64,000 nucleotides of DNA, from NCBI RefSeq assembly GCF_018687635.1, contig NZ_CP061300.1:372001-436000 (forward strand), in the 5' to 3' direction. The translations under genes were made by a program, and so were the position numbers. How positions within the stretch are numbered: position 1 is the first letter of the stretch; every line of letters begins with the position of its first letter. This document shows positions 36,142-47,779 of this stretch, in pieces. The notes beneath the pieces were generated by a model. That model was not told the DNA's origin. It worked only from the letters and a program-made list of their open reading frames with translations, and did no database searches. This stretch comes from Polynucleobacter sp. MWH-Braz-FAM2G. GTDB lineage: Bacteria; Pseudomonadota; Gammaproteobacteria; Burkholderiales; Burkholderiaceae.

Positions 36142-36321
36142 ATGGCCGTTCAACAAAACAAAAAATCACCTTCCAAACGTGGCATGCATCGTGCGCACGA
36201 CTTTTTGACCGCACCTGCTACGGCTGTTGAAGCCACAACTGGTGAGGCTCATTTGCGCCACCACATTTCACCTAATGGCTACTATCGTGGCCGTAAAGTT
36301 GTTAAAACAAAAAACGACTAA
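36142..36321 (+). CDS. rpmF: 50S ribosomal protein L32
   Basis: A 59-residue protein with the L32 signature [20 protein letters not shown] followed by [15 protein letters not shown]. It is a basic ribosomal protein of the large subunit near the peptidyl-transferase center. The ribosome binding site AGGAG lies 8 bases before the ATG. A possible -10 (TAGAAT, 36112-36117) suggests an internal promoter. A hairpin follows, before plsX. Confidence 0.97.
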   Translation: MAVQQNKKSPSKRGMHRAHDFLTAPATAVEATTGEAHLRHHISPNGYYRGRKVVKTKND

Positions 36322-36342
36322 TTTTTTAGTCCAAACAGATAG

Positions 36343-36370
36343 AAGCGGCTCTATATAAAGCCGCTTTTTT
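36343..36370 (+). terminator. Terminator or attenuator between rpmF and plsX
   Basis: Stem AAGCGGC / GCCGCTT with a 10-base loop and a T-run. It sits inside the rpmF-plsX-fab unit and should lower transcription of the lipid genes relative to the ribosomal protein gene. Confidence 0.75.
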
Positions 36371-36404
36371 CTTGGATAAATCACTTGCAGCAATCAATGA
36401 GTTT

Positions 36405-37418
36405 ATGAGCGTTACTCTAGCAATTGATGCCATGGGCGGAGATCATGGAGTCGTCGTGACGGTTCCTGCTGCCTGCGATTTTTTAGAAAAACATTCTGAT
36501 GTCAAGATTGTCCTAGTGGGCGATCCCGACTTGATCAAGCAAGTTTTAAGTAAGTCCCCCAAGGCTCCCATGGAGCGCATTCAAATCACCCCCGCTAGTG
36601 AAGTGGTGTTGATGGATGATCCTATTGAAGTTGCTTTGCGTCGCAAAAAAGATTCGTCTATGCGCGTTGCAATTACACAAGTCAAGGAGGGCGTAGCGGA
36701 TGCCGTTGTCTCTTCTGGCAATACCGGTGCCCTGATGGCGATTTCTCGCTATATTCTGAAAACACTTGAAGGTGTAGATCGTCCTGCCATTGCGACTGCT
36801 ATTCCAAATGAGCTAGGTCTCGGAACAACAATGTTGGATCTGGGCGCTAATGCTGATTGCGAGCCAATGCACTTAGTGCAATTTGCGCAAATGGCAAACG
36901 TTATGGTGCAGGTGGTTGATGGCAAACCGAATCCATCTATCGGGTTGCTGAATATCGGTGAGGAAGTCATTAAGGGTAATGAAGTGGTGAAGCAAACAAG
37001 TGAGTTGTTGCGTCAAACTTCGCTCAATTTTTATGGCAACGTAGAAGGCAATGATATTTTCAAAGGTACCACCGATATTGTGGTGTGCGATGGCTTTGTT
37101 GGAAATGTGGTCCTTAAGGCAAGTGAAGGCTTGGCAAAAATGATGAGTGGTTTTATTCGGGAAGAATTTAATCGCTCATGGCTCACTAAGCTTATGGCTG
37201 TTTGTGCGATGGTACCTTTGCTCAGAGTGCGTAAGCGTGTTGATCACCGTCGTTATAACGGTGCAGTATTGTTGGGTTTGCGCGGATGTGTGATTAAGAG
37301 TCATGGGTCAGCTGACCGTTTTGCATTTGGATTTGCTTTAGATCGCGCATATGAAGCGGCTAAAAATCGTATGGTGGAGCGTATTGCAGCAGCCTTTGTG
37401 GTGGAGACAAAAGTATGA
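36405..37418 (+). CDS. plsX: Phosphate acyltransferase PlsX
   Basis: A 337-residue PlsX that converts acyl-ACP to acyl phosphate for phospholipid synthesis. The start at the ATG of [15 protein letters not shown] is chosen because this is the family's N-terminus; a TTG upstream inside the terminator region would add eleven residues. Conserved parts are the [22 protein letters not shown] and [10 protein letters not shown] blocks. The stop overlaps the fabH ATG (ATGA). Confidence 0.96.
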   Translation: MSVTLAIDAMGGDHGVVVTVPAACDFLEKHSDVKIVLVGDPDLIKQVLSKSPKAPMERIQITPASEVVLMDDPIEVALRRKKDSSMRVAITQVKEGVADAVVSSGNTGALMAISRYILKTLEGVDRPAIATAIPNELGLGTTMLDLGANADCEPMHLVQFAQMANVMVQVVDGKPNPSIGLLNIGEEVIKGNEVVKQTSELLRQTSLNFYGNVEGNDIFKGTTDIVVCDGFVGNVVLKASEGLAKMMSGFIREEFNRSWLTKLMAVCAMVPLLRVRKRVDHRRYNGAVLLGLRGCVIKSHGSADRFAFGFALDRAYEAAKNRMVERIAAAFVVETKV

Positions 37419-38401
37419 GTATCTTTGCAAGAGTGGCCGGCACTGGAAGTTATCTTCCGGAAATGCGATTGACCAATCAAGATCTAGTAGAGCGCCTTGC
37501 TAAAACTGGTCTCGAGACCAGTGATGAATGGATTAAAACACGTAGCGGAATCTCTGCACGTCATTTTGCTGCTGAGAATGAGCTCACTAGCGACTTAGCA
37601 GTGAAGGCTTCGCAAGCAGCGCTTGAGAGCGCTGGCATTACATCTGAAGAATTAGACCTCATTATTTTGGCAACATCTACACCCGATCATTTAGGCGGCT
37701 TTCCAAGTACGGCCTGTGTGGTGCAAGACAAATTAGGAGCTCATACTGCATGTGCTGCTTTTGATGTACAAGCAGTTTGCGCTGGTTTTACATACGCTCT
37801 CGCGATTGCCGATGCTTTTATTCGTGCGGGAAGCTATCGGAAAGTGTTGGTGATTGGCTCTGAAACATTTTCACGCATCCTGAACTTTCAAGATCGCGGT
37901 ACTTGTGTTTTGTTTGGTGATGGCGCTGGTGCAGTAGTTCTTGAGGCTTCAAATGAGGCGGGTATTCTTTCAACAGCATTACATGCTGATGGTAGTCAAC
38001 GCGATATTTTGTGTGTTCCTGGGCGCGCAGGTAATGGCGAAGTGCATGGTTCTCCATATATGACCATGGATGGTCAAGCGGTCTTTAAGCTAGCTGTTAA
38101 GGTGCTAGAGCAAGTAGCTCATGAGGCATTAGCAAAGGCTAATCTCAAGCCAGAACAAATTGATTGGCTGGTGCCGCATCAAGCCAATATTCGGATTATG
38201 GAAGGCACTGCCAAGAAGATGGGCATGTCTATGGATAAGGTTATTGTCACGGTGCATGAGCACGGCAACACCTCCGCTGCATCGATCCCATTAGCACTAG
38301 ATTCGGGTGTGCGCTCTGGACAAATTCAGCGCGGTCAACATCTTCTATTAGAGGGTGTTGGTGGAGGCTTTGCATGGGGCGCGGTTGCCATTAAGTATTA
38401 G
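37415..38401 (+). CDS. fabH: Beta-ketoacyl-ACP synthase III
   Basis: A 328-residue FabH, which starts fatty-acid synthesis by condensing acetyl-CoA with malonyl-ACP. The catalytic triad is visible: Cys in [12 protein letters not shown], His in [10 protein letters not shown] and Asn in [10 protein letters not shown]. It overlaps plsX and lies 59 bases before fabD. Confidence 0.97.
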   Translation: MSIFARVAGTGSYLPEMRLTNQDLVERLAKTGLETSDEWIKTRSGISARHFAAENELTSDLAVKASQAALESAGITSEELDLIILATSTPDHLGGFPSTACVVQDKLGAHTACAAFDVQAVCAGFTYALAIADAFIRAGSYRKVLVIGSETFSRILNFQDRGTCVLFGDGAGAVVLEASNEAGILSTALHADGSQRDILCVPGRAGNGEVHGSPYMTMDGQAVFKLAVKVLEQVAHEALAKANLKPEQIDWLVPHQANIRIMEGTAKKMGMSMDKVIVTVHEHGNTSAASIPLALDSGVRSGQIQRGQHLLLEGVGGGFAWGAVAIKY

Positions 38402-38460
38402 AAATTTTTCATACAAACGATTCACTATTTTTATTTATTTCTTTTTAGCGAATTAATCAC

Positions 38461-39396
38461 ATGACATTTGCATTTGTATTTCCAGGCCAAGGTTCTCAAT
38501 CTGTTGGGATGCTCAATTCGATTTCACAGCGACCAGAAGTAAAGGTGACCTTGCAAGAAGCCTCCGATGCTTTGGGCGAGGATGTTGCAAAACTGATTGC
38601 TGAAGGTCCTGCGGAGGCTTTGTCTCTAACTACCAATACTCAACCAGTCATGTTGACCGCAGGCGTGGCTTTTTATCGTTCATGGTTGGCTGCAGGCGGT
38701 CCTGTTCCTAAGGTAATGGCAGGACATAGTCTTGGGGAGTACTCTGCCTTAGTTTCATCAGGCGTTATTTCATTTAAAGATGCAGTGCCTTTGGTTCGCT
38801 TTCGTGCTGAGGCAATGCAAAGTGCGGTGCCAGTCGGTACTGGTGGTATGGCGGCGATTCTTGGTTTAGATGATGCAACTGTGATCAAGGTATGCGCTGA
38901 AGCGAGTGCTGCTTCGGGCGGTATAGTTGAGGCAGTTAATTTTAATGCCCCTGGTCAAGTGGTAATCGCGGGTGCAAGTGATGCTGTTACTAAAGCGTGC
39001 GAGTTACTAAAGGCAGCAGGTGCTAAACGTGCATTGCCATTACCAGTATCCGCTCCATTTCACTCTTCCTTATTGCAGCCAGCCTCTGAAAAGCTCCAAG
39101 GCTATTTAGCTAATATTGAATTTAAAGCACCGACTATTCCGGTAATAAATAACGTAGATGTAGCTATCTTGAACGATCCTGTCGCGATTAAAGATGCTTT
39201 GGTGCGACAAGCAGCCAAGCCTGTGCGTTGGCAAGAGACCATTCAGGCGATGGCTCAACAAGGTATTACCCAAGTAGTGGAGTGTGGTCCGGGTAAAGTT
39301 TTGGCTGGACTCACTAAGCGTATAAATGATCAGCTTACTGGCGTACCCGTGTTTGATGAAACTAGCTTGAATGAAGTTTTGGTAAGTCTCAAATAA
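38461..39396 (+). CDS. fabD: Malonyl-CoA:ACP transacylase
   Basis: A 311-residue FabD that loads malonate on the acyl carrier protein. It opens FAFVFPGQGSQSVGML, with the nucleophile Ser in MAGHSLGEYSAL (about residue 92) and the catalytic His in PVSAPFHSSLL. Standard position between fabH and fabG. Confidence 0.97.
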   Translation: MTFAFVFPGQGSQSVGMLNSISQRPEVKVTLQEASDALGEDVAKLIAEGPAEALSLTTNTQPVMLTAGVAFYRSWLAAGGPVPKVMAGHSLGEYSALVSSGVISFKDAVPLVRFRAEAMQSAVPVGTGGMAAILGLDDATVIKVCAEASAASGGIVEAVNFNAPGQVVIAGASDAVTKACELLKAAGAKRALPLPVSAPFHSSLLQPASEKLQGYLANIEFKAPTIPVINNVDVAILNDPVAIKDALVRQAAKPVRWQETIQAMAQQGITQVVECGPGKVLAGLTKRINDQLTGVPVFDETSLNEVLVSLK

Positions 39397-39438
39397 AAAT
39401 TCAAATTAAAGAAATATAGAAATCAGCGGAAGACAATT

Positions 39439-40182
39439 ATGAATCTCGATTTAAGTGGACAAATTGCTTTAGTAACTGGAGCATCGCGTGGCATTGGTCA
39501 AGCGATTGCAGATGAATTGGTGAAGTGTGGGGCCAAAGTGATTGGTACCGCCACTTCAGAGAGCGGCGCGAAAGCGATTGATGAACGTCTAAAGTCTTCA
39601 GGTGGTGCTGGCAAAGTATTAAACGTGACTGAGCCAAATGCGTGCGAAGAAATCATCGATTTGATTGTTAAAGAGTATGGCGGTATCAATATTCTGGTGA
39701 ACAATGCTGGTATCACACGTGATAATTTGGCGATGCGTATGAAGACGGATGAGTGGACTGATGTAATCGATACGAATTTAAGTTCGGTATTTCGTTTATC
39801 TCAAGCAGTCATGCGTCCAATGATGAAGGCTCGTGGCGGTCGCATTATCAATATCACTTCTATTGTTGGACATATGGGTAACCCTGGGCAGGCTAATTAT
39901 GCCGCTGCAAAAGCAGGTGTTTCAGGTATGACCCGCGCTTTAGCTCGTGAGATTGGAAGTCGTAATATCACTGTCAATTGCGTGGCGCCAGGATTTATTG
40001 ATACCGACATGACGCGTGCCTTAAGCGAAGAGCAACAAAATGCACTAAAAGTGAACATTCCTTTGGCTCGTTTAGGCAGTCCTGAGGATGTAGCTCAGGC
40101 GGTGGCTTTTTTGGCCTCCCCAGCTGCTGGTTATATTACGGGTAATACCCTACACGTCAATGGCGGACTATATTTAGCCTAA
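39439..40182 (+). CDS. fabG: 3-oxoacyl-ACP reductase
   Basis: A 247-residue short-chain dehydrogenase that reduces beta-ketoacyl-ACP with NADPH. The cofactor motif is ALVTGASRGIGQAIA; the Ser-Tyr-Lys triad is in NITSIVGHMGNPGQANYAAAKAG. C-terminal GYITGNTLHVNGG is typical. Length matches E. coli FabG. Confidence 0.97.
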   Translation: MNLDLSGQIALVTGASRGIGQAIADELVKCGAKVIGTATSESGAKAIDERLKSSGGAGKVLNVTEPNACEEIIDLIVKEYGGINILVNNAGITRDNLAMRMKTDEWTDVIDTNLSSVFRLSQAVMRPMMKARGGRIINITSIVGHMGNPGQANYAAAKAGVSGMTRALAREIGSRNITVNCVAPGFIDTDMTRALSEEQQNALKVNIPLARLGSPEDVAQAVAFLASPAAGYITGNTLHVNGGLYLA

Positions 40183-40283
40183 CGGCAAAGCAAGGATTTT
40201 GTCATTTTTAGGCGAATTTGCTAATTCGGTCTACCAAACTGATAAAATCTTTCCATCGTTTTTTACAACCCCTGGGGAAATTA

Positions 40284-40523
40284 ATGGATAACATCGAACA
40301 ACGCGTTAAGAAAATCGTCGCTGAGCAATTGGGCGTCGCAGAAGCAGATATCAAAAATGAATCTTCTTTTGTGAACGACTTGGGCGCTGACTCTCTTGAC
40401 ACTGTTGAGCTGGTAATGGCTTTGGAAGATGAATTCGGCATCGAAATTCCTGATGAGGAAGCTGAAAAGATCACCACAGTTCAGCTCGCGATCGACTTCG
40501 CTAAATCAAAAGCTCAGGGTTAA
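40284..40523 (+). CDS. acpP: Acyl carrier protein
   Basis: A 79-residue acidic four-helix carrier. The phosphopantetheine is attached to Ser37 in [19 protein letters not shown]. The ATG follows GGGGAAA; codons upstream in the frame are not part of the protein. The AcpS enzyme that activates it is encoded at 49300. Confidence 0.98.
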   Translation: MDNIEQRVKKIVAEQLGVAEADIKNESSFVNDLGADSLDTVELVMALEDEFGIEIPDEEAEKITTVQLAIDFAKSKAQG

Positions 40524-40544
40524 TTCCCTAGCCTAGGTATTACT

Positions 40545-41792
40545 GTGTCAGCATCAAATGGCCGACGCCGGGTAGTAGTAACCGGTCTTGGCCTCATCTC
40601 GCCTGTTGGTAATTCTGTTGATGTAGCTTGGTCAAACTTGCTTGCAGGCAAGTCTGGCATTGCTACCATCACCAAGTTTGATCACACTCCACTTAGCGTT
40701 CATTTCGCTGGAGAGGTGAAAGATTTCAATGTCGAAGATTATGTCAGCGCTAAAGAGGCGCGCCATATGGATACATTTATCCATTACGGCATCGCAGCGG
40801 GTACGCAAGCGATTCGTGATAGCGGACTAGAAATTACTGAGCAAAACGCCGAGCGTGTTGGTGTGATGGTGGGCTCAGGAATTGGCGGCTTGCCAATGAT
40901 TGAGGATACAAGCGCTGAGATGCTAGCGCGGGGTCCTCGTCGTATTTCCCCCTTCTTTGTTCCAGGTTCAATCATCAATATGATTTCGGGGCATCTGAGC
41001 ATTTTGTTTGGGCTTAAAGGACCAAACGTTGCTGCTGTTACTGCCTGTACTACTGGATTGCATAGCATTGGTTTGGCTGCCCGTTTAATACAGTATGGTG
41101 ACGCTGATGTCATGGTTGCTGGTGGCGCCGAATCTACAATCTCAGCTTTGGGCGTGGGTGGTTTTGCCTCCGCTAGAGCGCTCTCTACTCGAAACGACGA
41201 TCCTGCTACGGCATCCCGCCCTTGGGATAAAGATCGAGATGGCTTTGTACTGGGCGAAGGCGCTGGTGTAGTGGTGCTTGAAGAATACGAACATGCAAAA
41301 GCACGTGGCGCAAAAATTTATTGCGAACTTCTCGGCTTTGGTATGAGCGGTGATGCGTATCACATGACTGCACCAAATATGGATGGTCCGCGTCGTTGCA
41401 TGGTCAACGCAATGCGTGATGCCCAACTTAATCCGGATCAAATTCAGTATCTCAATGCGCATGGCACTTCTACACCATTAGGTGATAAGAATGAAACTGA
41501 AGCAATCAAGGCCGCTTTAGGCGATCATGCTAAGAAAGCCTTAATTAACTCTACTAAGTCAATGACTGGCCACCTTTTAGGCGGCGCGGGTGGCTTGGAA
41601 TCAGTGTTTACTATTTTGGCGCTTCATAACCAGAAGTCACCACCTACGATCAATATCTTTAATCAAGACCCTGAATGCGACTTGGACTACTGCGCCAATA
41701 CCGCTAGGGATGTAAAGATTGACCATGCAGTCAAAAACAATTTTGGCTTTGGGGGTACTAACGGTACCTTGATTTTTGGCAAATTGACCTAA
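40545..41792 (+). CDS. fabF: Beta-ketoacyl-ACP synthase II
   Basis: A 415-residue FabF elongating acyl-ACP, including the temperature-sensitive C16:1 to C18:1 step. The active site Cys is in [12 protein letters not shown]; the histidines are in [11 protein letters not shown] and [13 protein letters not shown]. It starts with GTG, 21 bases after acpP. In relatives, rpoE and rseA usually follow; here the next gene is mucD directly. Confidence 0.97.
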   Translation: MSASNGRRRVVVTGLGLISPVGNSVDVAWSNLLAGKSGIATITKFDHTPLSVHFAGEVKDFNVEDYVSAKEARHMDTFIHYGIAAGTQAIRDSGLEITEQNAERVGVMVGSGIGGLPMIEDTSAEMLARGPRRISPFFVPGSIINMISGHLSILFGLKGPNVAAVTACTTGLHSIGLAARLIQYGDADVMVAGGAESTISALGVGGFASARALSTRNDDPATASRPWDKDRDGFVLGEGAGVVVLEEYEHAKARGAKIYCELLGFGMSGDAYHMTAPNMDGPRRCMVNAMRDAQLNPDQIQYLNAHGTSTPLGDKNETEAIKAALGDHAKKALINSTKSMTGHLLGGAGGLESVFTILALHNQKSPPTINIFNQDPECDLDYCANTARDVKIDHAVKNNFGFGGTNGTLIFGKLT

Positions 41793-41842
41793 TATTCTCA
41801 ATATCTTTATTGTTGGTCTTTACCAAGTAGGTCTTTAGCATT

Positions 41843-43291
41843 ATGAAAAAGTTCTTAATTACGCTCATGGCTATCTTTAGTCTTGGGCAAGCTGCATTTA
41901 TCCCAACAGCCTCTGCACAAAACCCGCGAGTAACTATTCCGGATTTTGCTGACTTGGTTGAGCGAGCTAGCCCAGCGGTGGTCAATATCCGTGTTACTGA
42001 AAAAGTGGCGGTACAACAGACTCAAGGCGGTATTCCAGGAATGCCTGAAGATCAAGCGGAATTCTTCCGTCGTTTTTTTGGCGTTCCTATCCCTGGAATT
42101 CCGAATGGTCCAAAGCAACCGCAGCCAAATTCTGGAAAACCACAAGAAGCAGATCGAGGTGTGGGCTCTGGATTCATTATTGAATCCAATGGTTTGATTT
42201 TGACAAACGCTCACGTAGTAGAAGGTGCAACCACTATCTATGTCACCCTAACCGATAAACGTGAGTTCAAGGCGAAGTTGATGGGTATGGACAAACGCAC
42301 TGATGTTGCGGTTGTGAAAATTGAAGCACGTGATTTACCAAAACTTCCTTTGGGTGATTCTTCCAAGGTGCGGGTAGGAGAGTGGGTGCTTGCAATTGGC
42401 TCTCCATTTGGACTTGAGAATACGGTCACTGCAGGTATTGTGTCCGCCAAAAGTCGTGATACTGGAGACTATTTGCCCTTTATTCAAACGGACGTTGCAG
42501 TCAATCCTGGTAACTCCGGCGGCCCGCTTTTAAATACTGCTGGTCAGGTCATTGGTATTAATTCGCAAATCTTTAGTCGTTCTGGTGGCTACATGGGAAT
42601 TTCATTTGCGATTCCTATAGATGAGGCGATGCGAGTGGCAGATCAATTGCGTACCAATGGAAGAATGACTCGTGGTCGTATTGGCGTAGCTTTGGGTGAA
42701 ATGACTAAAGAAGTGGCTGAGAGTTTGGGTTTAGGGAAACCTCGTGGCGCTTATGTTCGTAATGTCGAGCCAGGTGGTCCTGCTGCCAATGGCGGCATCG
42801 AAGCTGGTGACGTGATTCTGAGCTTTAATGGCCGCGAAATTACTAAGTCAACAGATCTTCCAAGATTGGTTGGTGAAACAAAGCCAGGTACTTCGGCGAG
42901 TGTTCAGGTATGGCGCAAAGGGGGAACGCGCGATTTAACGGTAACCGTGGCCGATTCAGAATCCACTCAGGCAAATAATAAGAAGTCTGATGCTCCGGCG
43001 GCTAATGGCAATAGCGCCAACTCCCTTGGCGTTGCTGTTGCCGAGTTATCCGATGCCAAAAAGAAGGATCTCAATATTAAGGGCGGGGTTGAGGTAACGG
43101 GATTGGGTGATGGCCCCTTGGTTAAGGCTGGTATTCGACCTGGAGATGTCATTATTCGGGTCGCAGACGCTGATATAACAAGCGTTAAGCAGTTTGAAGC
43201 CTTGGTAAAGGGTTTGGATGCCAATAAGGCTGTTCCGGTCTTTATTAGGCGTGCAGACAGTACCTTGGTGGTCCCTGTAAGGCCAAAATAA
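41843..43291 (+). CDS. mucD: Periplasmic serine protease DegP/MucD-like
   Basis: A 482-residue HtrA-family protease with a signal peptide (cleavage near ASA, about residue 26). The catalytic triad is His in LTNAHVVEG, Asp in KRTDVAVVK and Ser in NPGNSGGPLL. Two PDZ domains follow (about 280-375 and 395-475). A Q/P-rich loop (KQPQPNSGKPQ) lies before the triad. It degrades or refolds misfolded envelope proteins. Its usual partners rpoE, rseA and rseB are missing from this position. Confidence 0.94.
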   Translation: MKKFLITLMAIFSLGQAAFIPTASAQNPRVTIPDFADLVERASPAVVNIRVTEKVAVQQTQGGIPGMPEDQAEFFRRFFGVPIPGIPNGPKQPQPNSGKPQEADRGVGSGFIIESNGLILTNAHVVEGATTIYVTLTDKREFKAKLMGMDKRTDVAVVKIEARDLPKLPLGDSSKVRVGEWVLAIGSPFGLENTVTAGIVSAKSRDTGDYLPFIQTDVAVNPGNSGGPLLNTAGQVIGINSQIFSRSGGYMGISFAIPIDEAMRVADQLRTNGRMTRGRIGVALGEMTKEVAESLGLGKPRGAYVRNVEPGGPAANGGIEAGDVILSFNGREITKSTDLPRLVGETKPGTSASVQVWRKGGTRDLTVTVADSESTQANNKKSDAPAANGNSANSLGVAVAELSDAKKKDLNIKGGVEVTGLGDGPLVKAGIRPGDVIIRVADADITSVKQFEALVKGLDANKAVPVFIRRADSTLVVPVRPK

Positions 43292-43427
43292 CCCAATTCT
43301 GGGGTTAAAAATGGGGTTCGGCGCCTTTGGGGCGCCACCCATTACAATCACTTCAAGACGACTTTTTGCAGCGCATCATTGTGGTGCGTTCTGACAAGGC
43401 GTTTTTTAAATGACTTATTAAGACGCT

Positions 43428-45233
43428 ATGGATTTAATCCGCAATTTTTCTATCATCGCTCATATTGATCACGGCAAATCAACGCTTGCTGATCGCATTA
43501 TTCAACTTTGTGGCGGTCTTTCTGATCGCGAAATGGAAGCGCAAGTTCTAGACTCAATGGATATTGAGCGCGAGCGTGGCATTACGATTAAGGCTCAAAC
43601 TGCTGCTTTAAATTACAAAGCGAAAGACGGTAAGGTCTACAACCTCAATCTGATTGATACCCCTGGGCACGTTGACTTCTCTTATGAAGTAAGTCGTTCT
43701 TTGTCCGCTTGTGAGGGTGCTTTGTTGGTGGTCGATGCCAGCCAGGGTGTAGAAGCCCAAACGGTAGCAAACTGTTACATGGCTCTTGAGTTGGGTGTTG
43801 AAGTGGTGCCTGTGCTCAACAAAATTGATTTGCCGCAAGCCGATCCTGATCGCGCTAAAAAAGAAATTGAAGATGTGATTGGTATTGATGCATCAGATGC
43901 GGTGACTTGTTCGGCCAAAACAGGTCTAGGCGTTCAGGATGTCATTGAAGAGATGATTGCTAGGGTGCCTCCGCCAAAAGGTAATGCAGCGGAACCATTA
44001 CAAGCTTTGATTATTGATTCTTGGTTTGACAACTACGTAGGTGTTGTCATGTTGATACGCGTTGTTAACGGCACCTTGAAGCCAAAAGAAAAAATTACCT
44101 TAATGGCAAATGGCTCAAGCCATTTAGTTGAGCATGTTGGTGTATTTAGTCCTAAGTCAGTTGATCGTCCAGAATTGTCTGCTGGTCAAGTGGGCTTTGT
44201 GATTGCCGGCATTAAAGAATTAAAGGCTGCCAAGGTTGGCGATACAGTGACCCATTCTTCTGGGCAACAAGGACGAGTTCCTGCTGCTGAGCCATTGCCT
44301 GGTTTTAAAGAGGTGAAGCCGCAAGTATTTGCCGGTCTTTATCCAGTAGAGGCGAGTGAATATGATCAACTGCGTGAATCACTCGAAAAACTCAAATTAA
44401 ATGACGCTTCTCTCTTGTATGAGCCAGAGGTTTCTCAGGCTCTAGGATTTGGATTTCGTTGCGGGTTCTTGGGGCTACTCCATATGGAGATTGTGCAAGA
44501 ACGCTTAGAGCGTCAATACGGTATGAATCTGATTACTACTGCTCCTACGGTGGTGTATCAGGTGCAACAGTCTGATGGCACGATTTTGATGGTGGATAAC
44601 CCATCTAAGATGCCGGAGACTAGTAAGGTTGACACCATCATGGAGCCGATTGTGACTGTCAATCTGTACATGCCTCAAGAATACGTAGGTTCAGTCATTA
44701 CCTTGTGTGTCGGGAAGCGTGGTATTCAGACGGGTATGAACTATCTCGGTCGTCAGGTACAACTCACATATGAATTGCCAATGGCAGAAATTGTTCTGGA
44801 TTTCTTTGACAGGCTGAAGTCCATTTCGCGCGGTTACGCTTCAATGGATTACGAATTTAAGGAATACCGACCTGCCGATGTAGTTAAGGTAGATATTTTG
44901 ATCAATGGTGATCGCGTTGACGCTTTGTCAGTCATTGTGCATAGAAGTAATAGCCAGCATCGCGGGCGCGAAGTCGTTGCAAAAATGCGTGGCATTATTC
45001 CACGCCAAATGTTTGATGTAGCTATTCAGGCTGCAATAGGTAGCAATATTGTTGCTCGTGAAAATGTGAAGGCTTTACGTAAGAACGTATTGGCCAAGTG
45101 CTACGGTGGCGATATATCCCGTAAACGCAAACTTCTAGAAAAACAAAAAGAAGGTAAGAAACGCATGAAGCAGGTGGGTAATGTGGAGATTCCACAAGAA
45201 GCGTTCTTGGCTATTTTGCAGGTGGAGGATTAA
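43428..45233 (+). CDS. lepA: Elongation factor 4
   Basis: A 601-residue LepA, a ribosome-bound GTPase. G1 is [15 protein letters not shown]2 with [12 protein letters not shown]3 DTPGHVDF and G4 NKIDLP. The C-terminal LepA-specific domain with [20 protein letters not shown] is intact. Its stop shares a base with the lepB ATG (TAATG). Confidence 0.97.
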   Translation: MDLIRNFSIIAHIDHGKSTLADRIIQLCGGLSDREMEAQVLDSMDIERERGITIKAQTAALNYKAKDGKVYNLNLIDTPGHVDFSYEVSRSLSACEGALLVVDASQGVEAQTVANCYMALELGVEVVPVLNKIDLPQADPDRAKKEIEDVIGIDASDAVTCSAKTGLGVQDVIEEMIARVPPPKGNAAEPLQALIIDSWFDNYVGVVMLIRVVNGTLKPKEKITLMANGSSHLVEHVGVFSPKSVDRPELSAGQVGFVIAGIKELKAAKVGDTVTHSSGQQGRVPAAEPLPGFKEVKPQVFAGLYPVEASEYDQLRESLEKLKLNDASLLYEPEVSQALGFGFRCGFLGLLHMEIVQERLERQYGMNLITTAPTVVYQVQQSDGTILMVDNPSKMPETSKVDTIMEPIVTVNLYMPQEYVGSVITLCVGKRGIQTGMNYLGRQVQLTYELPMAEIVLDFFDRLKSISRGYASMDYEFKEYRPADVVKVDILINGDRVDALSVIVHRSNSQHRGREVVAKMRGIIPRQMFDVAIQAAIGSNIVARENVKALRKNVLAKCYGGDISRKRKLLEKQKEGKKRMKQVGNVEIPQEAFLAILQVED

Positions 45234-46039
45234 TGAACTTTGCTCTAATCCTTTTAATTCTAGTTGTCACAACTGGCATCGCATGGGTTGCTGATAAGCT
45301 TTATTTTGCTCCCCAAAGACGATTGGCTGGTATTGATCGTATACCTTTGTGGTTGGAGTACACGGCTGGTTTTTTCCCAGTAATCTGCGCAGTGTTTGTC
45401 TTGCGTTCTTTTATTGCAGAGCCCTTCAAAATTCCATCGGGATCAATGATTCCAACATTGCAAATTGGCGATTTTATTTTGGTAAATAAATTTACCTATG
45501 GAATTCGTCTGCCAGTGCTGAATCAAAAAATCGTTGACCTCGGTTCACCTAAACGTGGAGATGTGGTGGTATTCCGTTATCCTCGCGATGAGTCCGTGGA
45601 TTACATTAAGCGTGTAGTGGCCTTACCTGGCGATGAAATCACATATGAGAATAAACGTCTGACTATCAATGGTCAGCCCTTGCAGTACAGTGGCGGCGAA
45701 TCTTATCTCGATCCTGAAAATATGCGTTACGCCAAGCGTTTCACCGAAACTTTTCCGGCAGACTTAGGCGGTAATCGTCACGAGATCCTCAATGATCCTG
45801 ATCGTCCTGCTACCGTTTTTCCAACAGAGCGTTTTCCGGGATTTGAATTCTGTCAATATCAGCCAAATGGCTTGACATGCAAAGTGCCTCCTGGTCATTA
45901 TTTCGCTATGGGCGACAACCGAGATAACAGTGCAGATTCACGCTACTGGGGTTTTGTGCCAGACAAGAATATTGTTGGCAAGGCATTCTTTGTTTGGTTA
46001 AATCTCGGTAATCTAGGTCGCATAGGCGGCTTCGAGTAA
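45233..46039 (+). CDS. lepB: Signal peptidase I
   Basis: A 268-residue LepB with two N-terminal membrane segments (about 3-18 and 43-62). The catalytic Ser is in [20 protein letters not shown] and the Lys in [12 protein letters not shown]; the [14 protein letters not shown] box is present. It cleaves Sec signal peptides at the periplasmic face. Translationally coupled to lepA. Confidence 0.97.
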   Translation: MNFALILLILVVTTGIAWVADKLYFAPQRRLAGIDRIPLWLEYTAGFFPVICAVFVLRSFIAEPFKIPSGSMIPTLQIGDFILVNKFTYGIRLPVLNQKIVDLGSPKRGDVVVFRYPRDESVDYIKRVVALPGDEITYENKRLTINGQPLQYSGGESYLDPENMRYAKRFTETFPADLGGNRHEILNDPDRPATVFPTERFPGFEFCQYQPNGLTCKVPPGHYFAMGDNRDNSADSRYWGFVPDKNIVGKAFFVWLNLGNLGRIGGFE

Positions 46040-46044
46040 TCATC

Positions 46045-46836
46045 ATGAATGCACGTGCCGTCATTGATACAGGACCGCTGCAAGATCGCCTTGGCTACGC
46101 ATTCAAGAAGCCAGAGTTATTGAATCAGGCATTGACTCACCGCAGTCATAGCAAGAAGAATAATGAACGCCTTGAATTTTTGGGTGACTCCATTCTAAAT
46201 TGCGTTGTCGCTGAAATGCTTTATGAGCGATATTCAGATTTAGATGAGGGAGATCTCTCTCGTGTGCGCGCGAACTTAGTCAAGCAACAGGCTTTATATG
46301 AGATTGCGCAAACTTTATCCTTGTCCGATTACCTGCGCCTAGGTGAAGGAGAGCTTAAAAGTGGTGGCTTTCGTCGCCCCTCTATATTGGCTGATACATT
46401 GGAGGCAGTTACAGGCGCTATTTTTGTAGATGGCGGTTTTGAAGCGGCTAAAACTTGTTTGCGTAAACTATATTCCATCATTTTGGCGAATGTAGATCCC
46501 AAGACATTGGGTAAGGACGATAAAACTCTTTTGCAGGAATGTTTGCAAAGCTATCAACTACCTTTGCCGACATACAACGTGACTGGTACAACTGGCGCTG
46601 CCCACAATCAGCAATTTGAAGTTGAATGCTTGATTCCTAATCTCAAGGTGGCCGTTAAAGGTGAGGGCGCATCTCGTCGCGCTGCAGAACAAGCTGCCGC
46701 AAAAATGGCTTTATTAGCAGTGCTAAAAGCCTTGCCACAAGAATCACGTAAACCCAAGAAAACTCGGTCTGCCAAGAAAAAGGCGGCTAAAAAAGAAGCA
46801 ACTGAAGAACAATTAAATCTTAAGCTGAAGGGCTAA
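46045..46836 (+). CDS. rnc: Ribonuclease III
   Basis: A 263-residue double-strand-specific RNase. The signature [13 protein letters not shown] supplies the metal-binding Glu and Asp, and the double-strand-binding domain is at about 155-230 ([16 protein letters not shown]). A Lys-rich tail ([16 protein letters not shown]) extends beyond the usual end by about 30 residues and may add RNA affinity. Two bases separate it from era. Confidence 0.97.
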   Translation: MNARAVIDTGPLQDRLGYAFKKPELLNQALTHRSHSKKNNERLEFLGDSILNCVVAEMLYERYSDLDEGDLSRVRANLVKQQALYEIAQTLSLSDYLRLGEGELKSGGFRRPSILADTLEAVTGAIFVDGGFEAAKTCLRKLYSIILANVDPKTLGKDDKTLLQECLQSYQLPLPTYNVTGTTGAAHNQQFEVECLIPNLKVAVKGEGASRRAAEQAAAKMALLAVLKALPQESRKPKKTRSAKKKAAKKEATEEQLNLKLKG

Positions 46837-46838
46837 TC

Positions 46839-47774
46839 GTGTTTAGATGCGGCACCATCGCCATCGTTGGGCGTCCCAATATGGGCAAATCAACCTTGCT
46901 CAATGCGCTAGTTGGTCAAAAAATTAGCATTACCTCGCGTAAGGCGCAAACTACTCGTCATCGGATTTTAGGGATTCAGAATCGGGAAGAAGCGCAATTT
47001 ATTTTTATCGATACGCCTGGTTTTCAAACGCGCTTGATGAATACCTTGAACAAGGCGCTGAACCGAACTGTCACCACTGCTTTACAGGATGTGAATGTGG
47101 TCTGCTTTGTGGTTGAAGCTGGCTACTTTGGTGAAGACGATAAGAAAGTATTGAAGCTACTCCCGGATGATTTGCCGGTGGTTCTAGTTCTAAATAAGCT
47201 GGACTTATTTAATAGCAAATTTCAAGCGCCCTCTGAGCGTGATCAAGCATTGTTGAGTTTTATTAAGGAAATGGCTCGCCCTTGGTGTGAGTTGGGTGGT
47301 CATGAGGATCAGAAGTGTGAGTTTGCTGAAATCGTTCCCATGAGTGCAAAGAGTCCAGGTGATATCGAAAGATTGCTGGATGTCCTTGAGGGGTATCTAC
47401 CTGAAGCTCCAGCTGTTTACGACGGCGATACTATTACGGATCGTAGCGAGCGTTTCTTGGCAGCTGAAATTCTGCGTGAAAAAGTGTTTCGCTTTACGGG
47501 CGAAGAGTTGCCTTACACCAGCACTGTAGTGATTGATCAATTTAGGATGGATGGCAAAATGCGTCGCATAGCGGCGACCATTTTGGTCGATCGCGACAGT
47601 CACAAGGCAATGATTATTGGGCAAAAGGGCGAGCGCCTCAAAAAGATTTCAACGGATGCTCGTATCGATATGGAGAAGCTTTTCGACGGCAAGGTTTTCT
47701 TGGAGACCTGGGTCAAAGTGAAGCGTGGCTGGGCGGATGATCGTGCCGAACTTCGGGCGCAAGGGTTGGAATAA
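46839..47774 (+). CDS. era: GTPase Era
   Basis: A 311-residue GTPase for 16S rRNA maturation. G1 is [16 protein letters not shown] (Met where Val is usual), G3 DTPGFQ, G4 NKLDLF. The C-terminal KH domain contains [22 protein letters not shown]. The start is GTG, giving the [11 protein letters not shown] opening of the family. Part of lepA-lepB-rnc-era-recO. Confidence 0.96.
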   Translation: MFRCGTIAIVGRPNMGKSTLLNALVGQKISITSRKAQTTRHRILGIQNREEAQFIFIDTPGFQTRLMNTLNKALNRTVTTALQDVNVVCFVVEAGYFGEDDKKVLKLLPDDLPVVLVLNKLDLFNSKFQAPSERDQALLSFIKEMARPWCELGGHEDQKCEFAEIVPMSAKSPGDIERLLDVLEGYLPEAPAVYDGDTITDRSERFLAAEILREKVFRFTGEELPYTSTVVIDQFRMDGKMRRIAATILVDRDSHKAMIIGQKGERLKKISTDARIDMEKLFDGKVFLETWVKVKRGWADDRAELRAQGLE

Positions 47775-47779
47775 GTTAA

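Noticed and set aside
40208..40477. Ser-rich frame antisense to acpP
   Set aside because: Shadow of the acidic acpP codons, with no independent support.
43320..43336. Hairpin GGCGCC-tttgg-GGCGCC between mucD and lepA
   Set aside because: It has no T-run on either strand, so I do not call it a terminator; it may just be a local GC-rich palindrome.
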